Below are positions 11,999-22,428 of a stretch of DNA of 64,000 nt, piece after piece. A program made the position numbers and the translations under genes. The stretch is from Argentina anserina (taxonomy: Eukaryota; Streptophyta; Magnoliopsida; Rosales; Rosaceae), in contig NC_065874.1 in NCBI RefSeq assembly GCF_933775445.1, positions 9,257,001 through 9,321,000 on the forward strand. Reading direction: 5' to 3'. The stretch's first letter is position 1. Every line of letters begins with the position of its first letter. The notes below the pieces were generated by a model. It was given only the letters and a program-made list of their open reading frames with translations. It made no database searches and was not told the origin of the DNA.

Positions 11999-12370
11999 GC
12001 GCCAAAAGCTGTAGGGGAGGAACAAAGATAAATCGTGCCGACGCAAGAGGAGGACACGGAGGAATCGAATTGGGTAACGGACACGTGATGGGAAGAGATT
12101 GGAGGGTGTAAGAGAAGTTTCTGTTGTGCGAGTGGGCTTTAGCAAGTCATGATTCGTCAACATCCGTTAGTTAACGACCGTCAACGGCGCCACTGGGAAG
12201 GCACCGTTTAAGAATAACGGGCTGCGTTGAGTTTTGGGCAACTTGCTGGCTACATAGCACGGAAGTTTGGTTGGACGACCGATTCCCGCTTCGGAAGCGG
12301 AAGCGGGAGCGGAAGCGCTCGGAAGCGCGGGGAAGCGCGGCGGAAGCACGATTCCGAAAAAGGTGGGTTT

Positions 12371-12508
12371 GGAAGCGCGGCGGAAGCGTTGGCTTCCAAA
12401 TTGGAAGCGCGAAGGAAACGTTGGCTTCCAAATTGGAAGCGCGACGGAAGCGTTGGCTTCCAAATTGGAAGCGCGGCGGAAGCTTTGACTTCCAAATTGG
12501 AAGGGTGA
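12371..12508. repeat. 32-bp tandem repeat, about four units
   Basis: Four consecutive 32-bp units each start ggaagcgcg and end ggcttccaaatt (the last has gacttccaaatt), followed by a partial fifth. Each unit boundary forms the near-perfect palindrome gcttccaaattggaagc. Confidence 0.9.
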
Positions 12509-12723
12509 TTCCTTCTCTACCTCTATTTCATCAATCAATGTCTTGAGACTCTTCTTGTCGTTTCATCTTCTTATTTATTTCGTTAAGCGGTTAAAGATGA
12601 ATAACATCAATCAATCTAATATGTGTCAGAAATATGGGGAAGAGATATCAAGAAAATCTAGATGATAGAGAGATATATAGAGAAGACAAAGAGTTGTGGA
12701 GAGATATGAAAAAAAATCCATAT

Positions 12724-12745
12724 GAGAGAGAGAGAGAGAGACAGA
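12724..12745. repeat. (GA)n microsatellite
   Basis: A run of ga dinucleotides inside the AT-rich centre of the hAT-like element. Confidence 0.8.
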
Positions 12746-13110
12746 GGGAAGACGAACCTTTTTTTTATCAATTTCATCTAGTCATGTCTCTTTGACTTGC
12801 ACGTGTCCAACACCTTCACACTATGTTGTACATTCTTTTGTTTGAATTTTGAAATGAAGCTTTAATAATGCTATAATCAAAGATAATCATGTGATATAAA
12901 ATAAGTCATTAATAGTTAATTAATTATTTTAATACTATATAAAATAATTAAAAAATAAAATATAAAAATATAATATATATATATATATATTATTCCGACG
13001 CTTCCAAAACGCACCCGCTTCCTTAATTTTTGGGAAAAAAACGCTTCCGCGTTTCCAAACGCTTCGCTTCCACGTACCCGCACCCGATTCCATGCAGCCT
13101 AGCTTGCTGG

Positions 13111-16100
13111 TTATGGAACGGACCTGACAAATTATTTTCCATCGAAAAAAATCTGTAATAAATGAGTTAGACTCTTAAAACATTCTACTATCTTCAATCT
13201 CACTCGTTAATAGCTGGTGTGAATGTGTGACTGCAGCAATATCAGATTATCAGTAATTGAATTGCCACTGATGGATATGTAGACAACTCGTTAATGAGTA
13301 AGCTAACATTATTACTTTATTAGCTTACACAGCTAGCTAACACCATTACTGATGTTGCCCTGCTGCAGCAGTACGTACTTGGTTATATATTCAATGGCAA
13401 AGTGGTTTATTTTATTTCAACTATCTGAATTCGGGCAAGATTATATATTTCTGTACTCGGTATCTTCAACCTCTATATTATTTCAATCTTATTTCAACAC
13501 TCGATCTGCCATGTTATTGATGTTAATCCCTGTAACTGAAATAACTAGATATAAACCAAGTTGCAGATCGAGGGTATCAATCTACAGCTAGCTAGGTTGT
13601 ATAGTTCTTGGACTTATCATCATATTATGTTCCTAACAAACTAGCTAAAGACGCTTATCTAAGCATCTTCCCCTACCAATAATAAGGGCATCCCAAGCTA
13701 CCTTGGTGGGCGTACTCGACCACCAGGCTAACAGAAACTCGGCATATTATTATTCCAGTAGCTTCTTGATCGATCAGGCTAGGGTTTTAAATCAGCATTA
13801 TCTTCTTCCTCTTCTTCTTTTTCTTATAGGTGACGGCTTTCGCAATTATTGGATTCTGAAGTTGATGATCCCATGCACTTAATTATATTATACGTAGACT
13901 CGATCAGCACTCCGTCTCTGATTAGTTTGAATAAACTTATAGGATCTAAGTAATTAATAATTAGGAGTTTCTGTAACTATGATAAATAATGGAGGTTGAA
14001 ACATGCATGTGGCAATTATGTGAATTAAGGAGCAAAACAGACTTGAGAACTGAGATAAACATATATAACTTAGGTATTATCATTCTACATATTTTATGCA
14101 ATTGGAGGAATAATAATTAAACAGGTATAACGAAATATATGATCAAATGGGGGGGCCAATGGAATGATATGATACATTGTATGTATCCAGAAACAGGATA
14201 GAGGGAGGAAGGGAGAGAAGAGTATGTTTGCATCGAAAATTTACTTCTCTTCAATCCAGATATTATGTTTGCCTAGCCTCGATCTACATGCATGCACCTT
14301 ATCGATGGATGCTGCAATGTTCCAAATATTTAAGAGAAAACAGTATATCTTTTTTTTTTGTTCCATATGAAGTTGGTTAGCTTTAGAGTTTAGAAACATG
14401 GGTATTCCGCTAACCTAGACCTATATATAATTTTCGTTCATATGGCGCTAAACGGAGCTAATTGAATGTGAACTAGTTCTCATGCATGTATAGAATTGTC
14501 AAACGAAACTCCTAATACATAATTTAAAGAAAAGTATTATTATTTTCATTCAAGCATACCATTCTAAAATATAAACTTTTTTCTTTACATGAGAATTATT
14601 TTTGTGCTTGCAACATCACTATCAGTAACACGTTGTTGTGTGTGACTGTTGTGTTGTATATGTGTACGAAATTAAGTGAGGATATTCAAATTTATGTATG
14701 TATTTATCCATCAGTTTGTATATGTGTAAAATAAAATTGAGATGTGTTCGAAGATGAATGAAATGAGAATAATAAGAACGTAATGGAATATAACGCAACA
14801 TTTTATTAATTAATAATGAGGTCATATAAGAATTATCTGTAGAATATTCTAAAAAATCAGAGATTTATATTTATAACATTAAAACGTAATCTACTATGAT
14901 AAGGAAATCTAACAAGATGAAATACGTAAGTAAATGTTGAAATTTCTGTTTGAATTTTCTACATATGTTGTTAATATACAATCACGTACACCGAACAATC
15001 AAGAGTCAAATTACACATTATACGAAGACAGTTAATATGAATCTCCCATCTCCTAATTACCTATCACCTGTCGACCTCAATATCTCAAAGTACCTCGTTT
15101 AATTTTGGTTGTAGACCCGAAATCGACATAATTTGATTTTTCTAATTCTCTTTCCCACATTCCCACCACCCTTTTCATAATTTGTTTACAACTTTACATC
15201 TGATCCAGGCGGGGCCTAAACAGTCATGTCAAAACTTTGTCAACAATGTCAGTGTCAAACTCAAGCAGATACTATGCTATAAACACTCATTGTGCCATGT
15301 CTAACTGATAAACAACATGAAAATCACAAATAAGTGGAAGTAATATCAAACATAATTGAAAATAAAACGAGATCGACTACGACCAATATTAAGCATCGAT
15401 CCTGTGGTAGCACATGTGTTTGCCACATGACCCTACTACTATGGCACATTGGCACTTCATATATTTCAGAAGAAACGAATCCAATACGTGACCTACACCA
15501 CAATGGTGCTATTTAATTTGCTCCCCAGAATACATTTTATAAGGTCAGGGGGCTCAAGAGTCAAGGCCATACACATTATATGATGGCCTCCGTTAATGAG
15601 GTGGTGGACAACCACTAGGATCATTACAAAATGAAACCAAGTTCTAATTCCAACTTGGACGTATATGTTCGATTTCGAAAAGGATTACATTTTCATTCCC
15701 GGGAACTTGAATTCCTGCTAGCTACTTATGAAAGCTATAACCGTCATTGGTAGCTGGACTTATTAGGATTATTGTGACATGCTACCAACTTAAATTACTT
15801 GTATGAACTTATGATTGGAAGCTAAGAGAAGTTTAATATATATCAAACTATACATCTGCAGGACTGCAATCAACAAAATTAGTTTAGCTGGAAAACTAAC
15901 CAACTATGTTCGTAGCTCAATATTGTTCCCAAGCATTTGCCTTTTCATGGTTGGATGATTACTCTACTGAAATATTATATATAGTCGTAGTTGGTAAGGA
16001 ATGTCAAAAGCAATGTGTTAAAGGCTTGTCGATCATGAGAGTTTAAGCAATTACTAGAATTTAAGCAATTACATGCACGAAGAAATTCGGAATCCGCCAT

Positions 16101-16239
16101 GGATGTCTAAAGCGCGCTTGATTTCATTGCACGAACTGGCTCAGCTGGTCTGTTTTTGATACCAGGGTACAAGTCTACAAGGCCATCTTAGTTTTACATG
16201 CAAGTTCTGCCAACCCGGAACCTATCCAATATATTCAAA
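13111..16239. other. Gene-poor AT-rich intergenic stretch
   Basis: About 3.1 kb without a supported protein-coding or RNA gene. All open frames are under 80 codons and lack family motifs. Scattered gctagctag/atatat tracts are present. No tRNA arms or convincing microRNA foldback were seen by eye. Confidence 0.5.
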
Positions 16240-16743
16240 ATGTTCTAAATATCCCGATATATCTCTAATATTAAAAAAACGATACGATAAGTTGCTTATC
16301 GGTCTATTATATCGTTCAATCCGAAAAATCAAGTCAAATGACGATATATCGGTGCCCTTTTTAAATTTTTTTTTTAAAACCACGTCGTTTTGAAAAAATA
16401 ATTTAAAGAAAATGAAAGTTTCGTTGATAACATTCAATGACGAGAAAGTTTATGATGAATGATCACCTTTATTTTTATTAACTAATATTATTTATGTATT
16501 TTAATTGTCAAAATAATCAAATATTTTTTTATGAAGTTTATTTAGTATATATACTTCTATAAGTTTTAATTTCTCAAGTTTATTTGGTATATTTTGATGT
16601 ATATGTTTATAATTATATTAAATTTAATTAAAAATTAGCAAAAACGATAAATTCGATATAATCCGATATATCTCGATATATCCCCGTTATATTCTTATTT
16701 TAGAAAACCGATACGATGACGATAACCGTTATTTAGACTATTG
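16240..16743. mobile_element. Foldback element of the CGATATATCG family, copy A
   Basis: It starts TGTTCTAAATATC and ends with the diverged inverted copy GTTATTTAGAC. Near both ends are cgatatatc and aaaacgatacgat motifs shared with copies B (27161-28133) and C (48176-48761). The centre is AT-rich and non-coding. Confidence 0.6.
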
Positions 16744-19700
16744 TATATTCATATAAACTGCTTTATTTAAACCACCCAGAACCAGAGTTGGTAATCTGTT
16801 TTGACATTCTAAACAATTCAGCTGATTTAATCTGTAGCTTCAACTCTTCTAGCTAGCCTGCTTAATTGTAAGCCGTTTACCTTGAAATATAGCTCCGGTA
16901 CCAGGAGTTATATTAATGCATCCACAATCATATACCTTTTTTTTTTTTCTCAAAGCGTTACCGCTGTTCATATCTGAATCATAGAGTGTGCTTCACAAAT
17001 AATTTTGATAAGATTCTTGCTTTTCTTTTTTTTTGATATATAGATGACCAACCCCAAGGAATGCAGCTCCATATCACTCACTGAGCACGAGATAGAAGAC
17101 ATGGAAATTATATATTTGCTTGCATTATTATTAGCATCACTTAATACCCAGTTTGGAAGGTGAAGACCATTATTGACAAATTATTTTTCATAGAAAAACA
17201 GAAACCTCAACGATCATGATTCTTATATAATTCATCGAAATTAAAATATGAGGATCAAATTAGGAGTCAAATATGAATGCGAGATTATTGATGTGGTGTG
17301 AGCGACAATGTAGGGCCAGTGTTGATCACGTGGCAGACAGCATCATCTTACATTTTCGTCGTAGGGCCCTCCCTAGGAGTGAACAAGTCATCTCGACCCA
17401 TCACATGGTACGTACCTTGGCCCTAATAGTTAATTAGAGATTAGCAGTGATTAAGAGTTGTAAGAATAGTCCTAAACGAAGATTAGTAGATATTAGAAGG
17501 TTCCAGCTAGTTTTTGATATATTTTTACATGTGGAGGCAAAAGTCGGCTACAGGCACGCTGGATTTTCACTTTAATTCGGTTTGATACATAAATTTGTAA
17601 ATCAATTACCCTTTTGAAAGATTAATTTTCGTAAATTTTTCTTGTTGGGATGCATGGTAGTAAGTTTGCTAAATACATTATGTATTAACATAGGGCTTAT
17701 ACTTTACAGTATCTAAACCATGTGATTTAGTGGCGCGGTAAGATCACATGGCATATCAACACGGAAAAAATTATTGGAGTTATTACTGTAAGAAGATGCA
17801 ATATTTAGATATTTCTATAAATTCTCATTAATTTACTATGATATTTCCAGTACCCAAATTTCAATATCGAACCTCTCTTTCTCTTTAATTCGATCGTGAT
17901 CCTAAGAATTGAAGCACAACCAATAAACCCTATGAAGAACAAGAATATTACATCTCTCCATCGATCATAAGCTACAAAACTCGTCACCATTTCCAAAATC
18001 AAAACTCAACCATCAACAACAGTTGCATCAGCAGTGTTAACATATGCAATATATCGCCACTATAGAACTATGCTCCAGCTAAAGCACGACTGTGACTTTG
18101 TGGTATACGGCGGAAACACATAACCTGAAAAACTGGACTAATATGGACCATTAACTCATCAAAAAGAGCTCCTTTTTGCATGCAGTGTAGTCTCAACACT
18201 TCCAATGGTCCAACTTTGACTGTTACATAATTACATATCCATCTAACTTAAGCAGCGCATTAACTTGGTGTTTAAAACCGACCTACTCTGCATCGCAGAA
18301 ACTATTAAACCATGCCGATAGATCAGAAACTTTAATAAACCATTCAGTATGGAAGTAATTGGAGGCGTAGAACCAAAGTTATGACTAGTGAATAATTTAG
18401 TAGAGCTCATGCTCGATCTCTGTGAGAAACAACCGACTATACCATATCAGAGCTAGCAAGCTAGCTAGCTAGCCCTATAATTCAGTTCTCTCAGCTTTTT
18501 TCTTCTATTGCGCTCAACTGTTTTCTTCAATTGAAGTTCTCTAACTTCGATTCACACCCTTCGATATATAAAACGCGGCTTCTATCCTAATCGTTCCCTT
18601 TGTCAGCCCCCGATCCTGCATGGGAATGTGCTCCGCAAGGCTCTTACTCTTATCAACAAGAAACCAACTACACTACGTCGATAGGGTGGACGAAGATTTG
18701 TATTAGCTAGAGCATTATCGAGCGCACAGATAGTCCCAATGACGTCGTTAAACACTTATTTTAGACTAAGCTTTCAGCATGTTCGCAGGGAAATTATTGA
18801 TTACCATCCTATGATCGATGATGGTATAGTCATCGGTCGATAATGCTGGTATAATGAAAAACTAAACTGAGATACAGACAAAGACCATGAATTCCCTACA
18901 CATAACCATAACGAAAACGAATAAATAAGAAAGAAGTTTATACTTCTAATGTTCATTCAGTTTGCTTCACCAATTAACATTCTATCAACCTTTTGTTACA
19001 TTGAGAATTAGAGACGAGTCAACCATTTTCAAGCCAAATATGTTTATAATAAAAATATTAAATAAGCTCAATTGCATTGATAACTGCCATAAGTCCATAA
19101 CTTTAGCAAAAATGGAGTCAGGTATATATATATAACAAATATATATAAATAGACGTATAGCCATAATATTCTGTAAACAAATTTATATTGGAAACATATC
19201 TCCTATAAAAACTTCAGAAACCAAATTTTATTTACATGAGTGAAAGAAATTTCAGTTTCATCTGTCCGTATGTAATTTACAAGACTTTGATAGCATCAGT
19301 CAAATCATCGTGGCAAGAGTGGGTCGATGCCTTGCTAAGTAAGCACTTATCGGCAATGGAATCCCTTTTGGAAGGAAGCTAGTTGGCCGGGCCACCTTGG
19401 CTTCATGGTTCTGTCATCGACGGTCTCGTACATTTTAGTATTTAAATAACTAAAAGGGGTGTGATACTCCTTAATAGTTGGCCGAAGTCCTTAAATCTTA
19501 ATGAGACCACATCACATATTATAAATCAATGTATGTTATATATTTTATATTATTTGGTTGACAACATATATTATTTTTTTAATCTCACTCATAAAATAAT
19601 ATGGACAGTTGAATATAGGATGTATAACATACATTGATGTATATTAAAATTTTCTCACATTAAGAAGTATATCCGAAAGGTTAAGTGATATTTCTATAAA

Positions 19701-20150
19701 CGTAAAACAGAATTTTTATAAGTAACATTGAACAATGAGCATATCCAATTCATCAGGTTAAGATTGAGAAAATCAAAATGTACATTCACACGGGAAATTT
19801 CTTTTCTTTTTTAGCCATCGGTATGGGATATTCTTTCTTCATTTCTTACATATAACTGATATAAGTGGATATGGAGTACTATCCAAGGTTAATTCGTTAC
19901 TGCATAATTAGGTGACATAACTTGTTTTAATTTCAAAACAATTAAACATGGTTGAATCCATAGGACCAGAAAAAACCCCTCTTAATCCGATGCCCCATTC
20001 CTTGTATTCCGATCCTTCCCCTTCTCTTCTTATTTAAACCCCCTTCTCTCCCATTATAACATGCAGATGCTCAGTCGGGGTCAACCAAACACCTTATTTA
20101 ACCCTCCTCCAGACCCTACGTACCTTCCATCTCTTTCTCTCTCTCTTTCT
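16744..20150. other. Intergenic stretch upstream of the AGC kinase
   Basis: About 3.4 kb with no supported gene, apart from one foldback element (19497-19664). A CT-rich stretch (20100-20150) leads into the kinase promoter. Confidence 0.5.
19497..19664. mobile_element. Small MITE-like foldback element
   Basis: About 168 bp with long imperfect inverted arms. The left arm CTTAATGAGA ... ATCAATGTATGTTATA pairs with the right arm tataacatacattgat ... tctcacattaag. AT-rich, no coding capacity. No target duplication could be fixed with certainty. Confidence 0.6.
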
Positions 20151-20151
20151 T

Positions 20152-20157
20152 TATAAA
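20152..20157 (+). promoter_or_regulatory. TATA box of the AGC kinase gene
   Basis: TATAAA lies 87 bp upstream of the ATG, directly after a ctctttctctctctctttctt pyrimidine patch typical of plant core promoters. Confidence 0.55.
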
Positions 20158-20243
20158 CCTCCATACCACTCCAGAATCAAACTTGCATTTCCTTCTCTCT
20201 AAACACAGCTGCAACTTTCTTCTCTATATTATATGCACCAGCC

Positions 20244-21707
20244 ATGGACGTCGACTTGGACTACCCGGTGCCTACACCCGACTACTACAACGATCTCGAC
20301 TTCAGCTTCACCTCCTGTACCACAGATCGCACCTTCGTCTCTTCCTCCTCCGCTCGCACCAGTCTAGCCCGCAGCAGCCTCACTCTCAGCTTCAACGATC
20401 GCGACTCAACAACACGCCACTCCACCGCAACAACAGAAACCCCAGCCACCGTTCCGACAGCCCTCCACCACCGCAAATGGGACCCGCATTGGACGGCGAT
20501 AAAAGCGGCCACCAACATGTCATCCGACAAAGCCCTCCACCTGCGACACCTCAAGCTCCTCCGCCACCTCGGCACCGGCGACCTCGGACGCGTCTTCCTT
20601 TGCCGCCTAAGAGACTACGACCACTCTGACTCCACGTTCGCCCTCAAGGTCGTCGACCACGCGGCCATCCCGCCGAAGAAACAGGCCCACATGGAGACGG
20701 AGGCTGAGATCCTTGCCTTGCTCGACCACCCTTTTCTCCCTACACTCTACGCCCGCATCGACATATCTCACTACACGTGTCTCCTCATCGACTACTGCTC
20801 TAACGGCGACCTCCAGACCCTCCTCATGAAGCAGCCCCACCGTCGCTTCCCCGTCCGTTCAGCCCGGTTCTTCGCCGCCGAGGTACTCGCCTCCCTCGAG
20901 TACCTCCACGCGCTCGGGATCGTCTACCGCGACCTCAAACCCGAGAACGTCCTCCTCCGCGAGGATGGCCACATCATGCTCTCCGACTTCGACCTCTGCT
21001 TCAAGTCCGACGTCGTTCCGACCTTCCACCGCCGCCGCGTCATCAAACCCCGAACGCCGCGAAAAACACGGAGATCCAACAGCTGTTTCGGGTCGACCAC
21101 ACGAGAAAGAACAGACGAGGAGGAAATGGTGGCGGAGTTCGTGGCGGAACCAACGACGGCGTTTTCGAACTCGTGCGTTGGGACCCACGAGTATTTGGCG
21201 CCCGAACTCGTCGGCGGTCACGGACACGGTAACGGAGTTGACTGGTGGGCGTTTGGGATTTTCATCTTCGAGCTGCTCTACGGGACGACGCCGTTTAAGG
21301 GCGGGAGTAAAGAGAGCACGCTTCGGAATATAGCGTCCGCTAATGGCGTTAAGTTCCACGTGGCGGAGGGAGAGGAGGAGGGGATGAAGGAGGCGAGAAA
21401 TTTGATAGAGGGACTGCTGGTGAGTGATCCGCGGAGGAGGTTAGGGTGCGCCAAGGGAGCTACTGAGATTAAACGGCACCCGTTTTTCAGTGGGATTAAT
21501 TGGGCCTTACTGAGGACTTACAGGCCGCCGGATGTGTATGGGCTCAGGAAGAAGCCCAGTAAGTCAAATATCGTTCCGGCTGGGGTTGCGATTTCGGCCT
21601 ATAAGAGGCGGCGGTGGTGGTGGATGGGACTTGGTCAGCTTGTGAAGACTAGAAGTAACAAAAAGAGCAGTCACAGTAACAATAGTAATTACTATCATTA
21701 TGTCTGA
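20244..21707 (+). CDS. WAG-type AGC-VIII serine/threonine protein kinase
   Basis: Single-exon, intact, 487 aa. The N-terminus carries the WAG-characteristic block SFTSCTTDRTF and SSARTSLARSSLTLSFNDR (about 21-53). The kinase domain (about 103-415) has LGTGDLGRV (109-117), Lys135, Glu153, YRDLKPEN with catalytic Asp230, SDFDLC (247-252) in place of DFG, and LAPEL with Glu321. An Arg/Ser-rich insertion between subdomains VII and VIII (about 260-310) is usual for plant AGC-VIII kinases. The tail ends HSNNSNYYHYV, like WAG proteins. Family members phosphorylate PIN auxin carriers and control root waving, cotyledon and organ growth. The identity as a WAG1/WAG2 orthologue is strong by motif, but which paralogue is not resolvable. 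Coding DNA is GC-rich relative to its surroundings. The start is the first in-frame ATG after the TATA box. Confidence 0.93.
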   Translation: MDVDLDYPVPTPDYYNDLDFSFTSCTTDRTFVSSSSARTSLARSSLTLSFNDRDSTTRHSTATTETPATVPTALHHRKWDPHWTAIKAATNMSSDKALHLRHLKLLRHLGTGDLGRVFLCRLRDYDHSDSTFALKVVDHAAIPPKKQAHMETEAEILALLDHPFLPTLYARIDISHYTCLLIDYCSNGDLQTLLMKQPHRRFPVRSARFFAAEVLASLEYLHALGIVYRDLKPENVLLREDGHIMLSDFDLCFKSDVVPTFHRRRVIKPRTPRKTRRSNSCFGSTTRERTDEEEMVAEFVAEPTTAFSNSCVGTHEYLAPELVGGHGHGNGVDWWAFGIFIFELLYGTTPFKGGSKESTLRNIASANGVKFHVAEGEEEGMKEARNLIEGLLVSDPRRRLGCAKGATEIKRHPFFSGINWALLRTYRPPDVYGLRKKPSKSNIVPAGVAISAYKRRRWWWMGLGQLVKTRSNKKSSHSNNSNYYHYV

Positions 21708-22428
21708 TAAAATGGAGAAAAGTTGAGCTACATCTGTTTGAATTTTTTGGTTGGAGAAAAGTAGGCGAGTTGCGGTTAGAGGTGAAGATTGAGTGAATAT
21801 AAAGAAATGTAGTGCAGCAGGTTCTTGATCCCAGGGGAGATGTGATTTTGTGAACATCTTTGTGGATGTTAGGGTATATGTGAATCAAGTTATACACAGT
21901 GAGATTTAGTTTTGTTGTTTACAAATTGGTTACAATTTTTGCCGTTCTTAGATTTCCCTATAATCGATGTGTTATTGTTGTCGATGTGTGCGTGCGCCTG
22001 CGCGTGTTTTTTCTTTTCGCAAGCCATGAGTGTAAACAGTTATACACAGTTAGCTAATGTCATCTGTAGAACTGTCGCAGGCCATCTGGTAATCTTGAAA
22101 ATACAATCTGAAATGGTTGCTATGTTATCTTTTGGGACAGGTACAAGCATTCTTCACAGCCAAAATATGGTGCTTCTAAACTAATTTTAACATTTGAGGT
22201 GGAGCAGATGATTAGTACAAAGCAGATCATAAGATATAATATTTATTTACTTTTGAGAAATTCCAACAGAGAGGAACAGTCAGCGAGTTCAATCCTTTCT
22301 GGCAGATGGAGTCAGCCTATAACTCCATACAATCTGCAATGTAAACAATCATGCAAGCCAATTTCAGTGCTAACCTCTAGAACGATAAGTATACCAATTT
22401 GTTTTTCGTTTTCTTTCTATTTTGTGTT
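21708..22428. other. Intergenic between kinase 3' end and LRR-RLK 3' end
   Basis: The two genes converge on this 720-bp stretch, which must hold both 3' UTRs. No other gene is supported. Confidence 0.5.

Larger units (their letters stand above)
12250..13102. mobile_element. Non-autonomous hAT-like element with subterminal repeats
   Basis: The element is flanked by an exact 8-bp direct repeat CTTGCTGG (12242-12249 and 13103-13110), the hAT-type target duplication size. Its ends form an imperfect inverted repeat, CTAnnnnGCAnGGAA against the complement of the right end. The left arm is GC-rich and full of GGAAGCG motifs; the right arm carries the inverted CGCTTCC motifs (13008-13072). The centre is AT-rich with simple repeats. 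Several short overlapping ORFs on both strands (12167-12546) are readings of the repeat array, not genes. No transposase is present. Confidence 0.7.

Noticed and set aside
12167..12546. Six overlapping ORFs on both strands, Arg/Ser/Ala-rich repeats
   Set aside because: They are translations of the 32-bp GGAAGCG tandem repeat; every frame is open because the unit lacks stops.
13111..19430. Search for tRNA, snoRNA or microRNA genes
   Set aside because: No cloverleaf or clear stem with a known mature microRNA was found by eye; a covariance-model scan would be needed to exclude them.
20183..20629. 148-codon frame overlapping the WAG-type kinase start
   Set aside because: It starts at TTG, is out of frame with the kinase and has His/Pro/Arg-rich composition typical of a shifted reading of a GC-rich gene.
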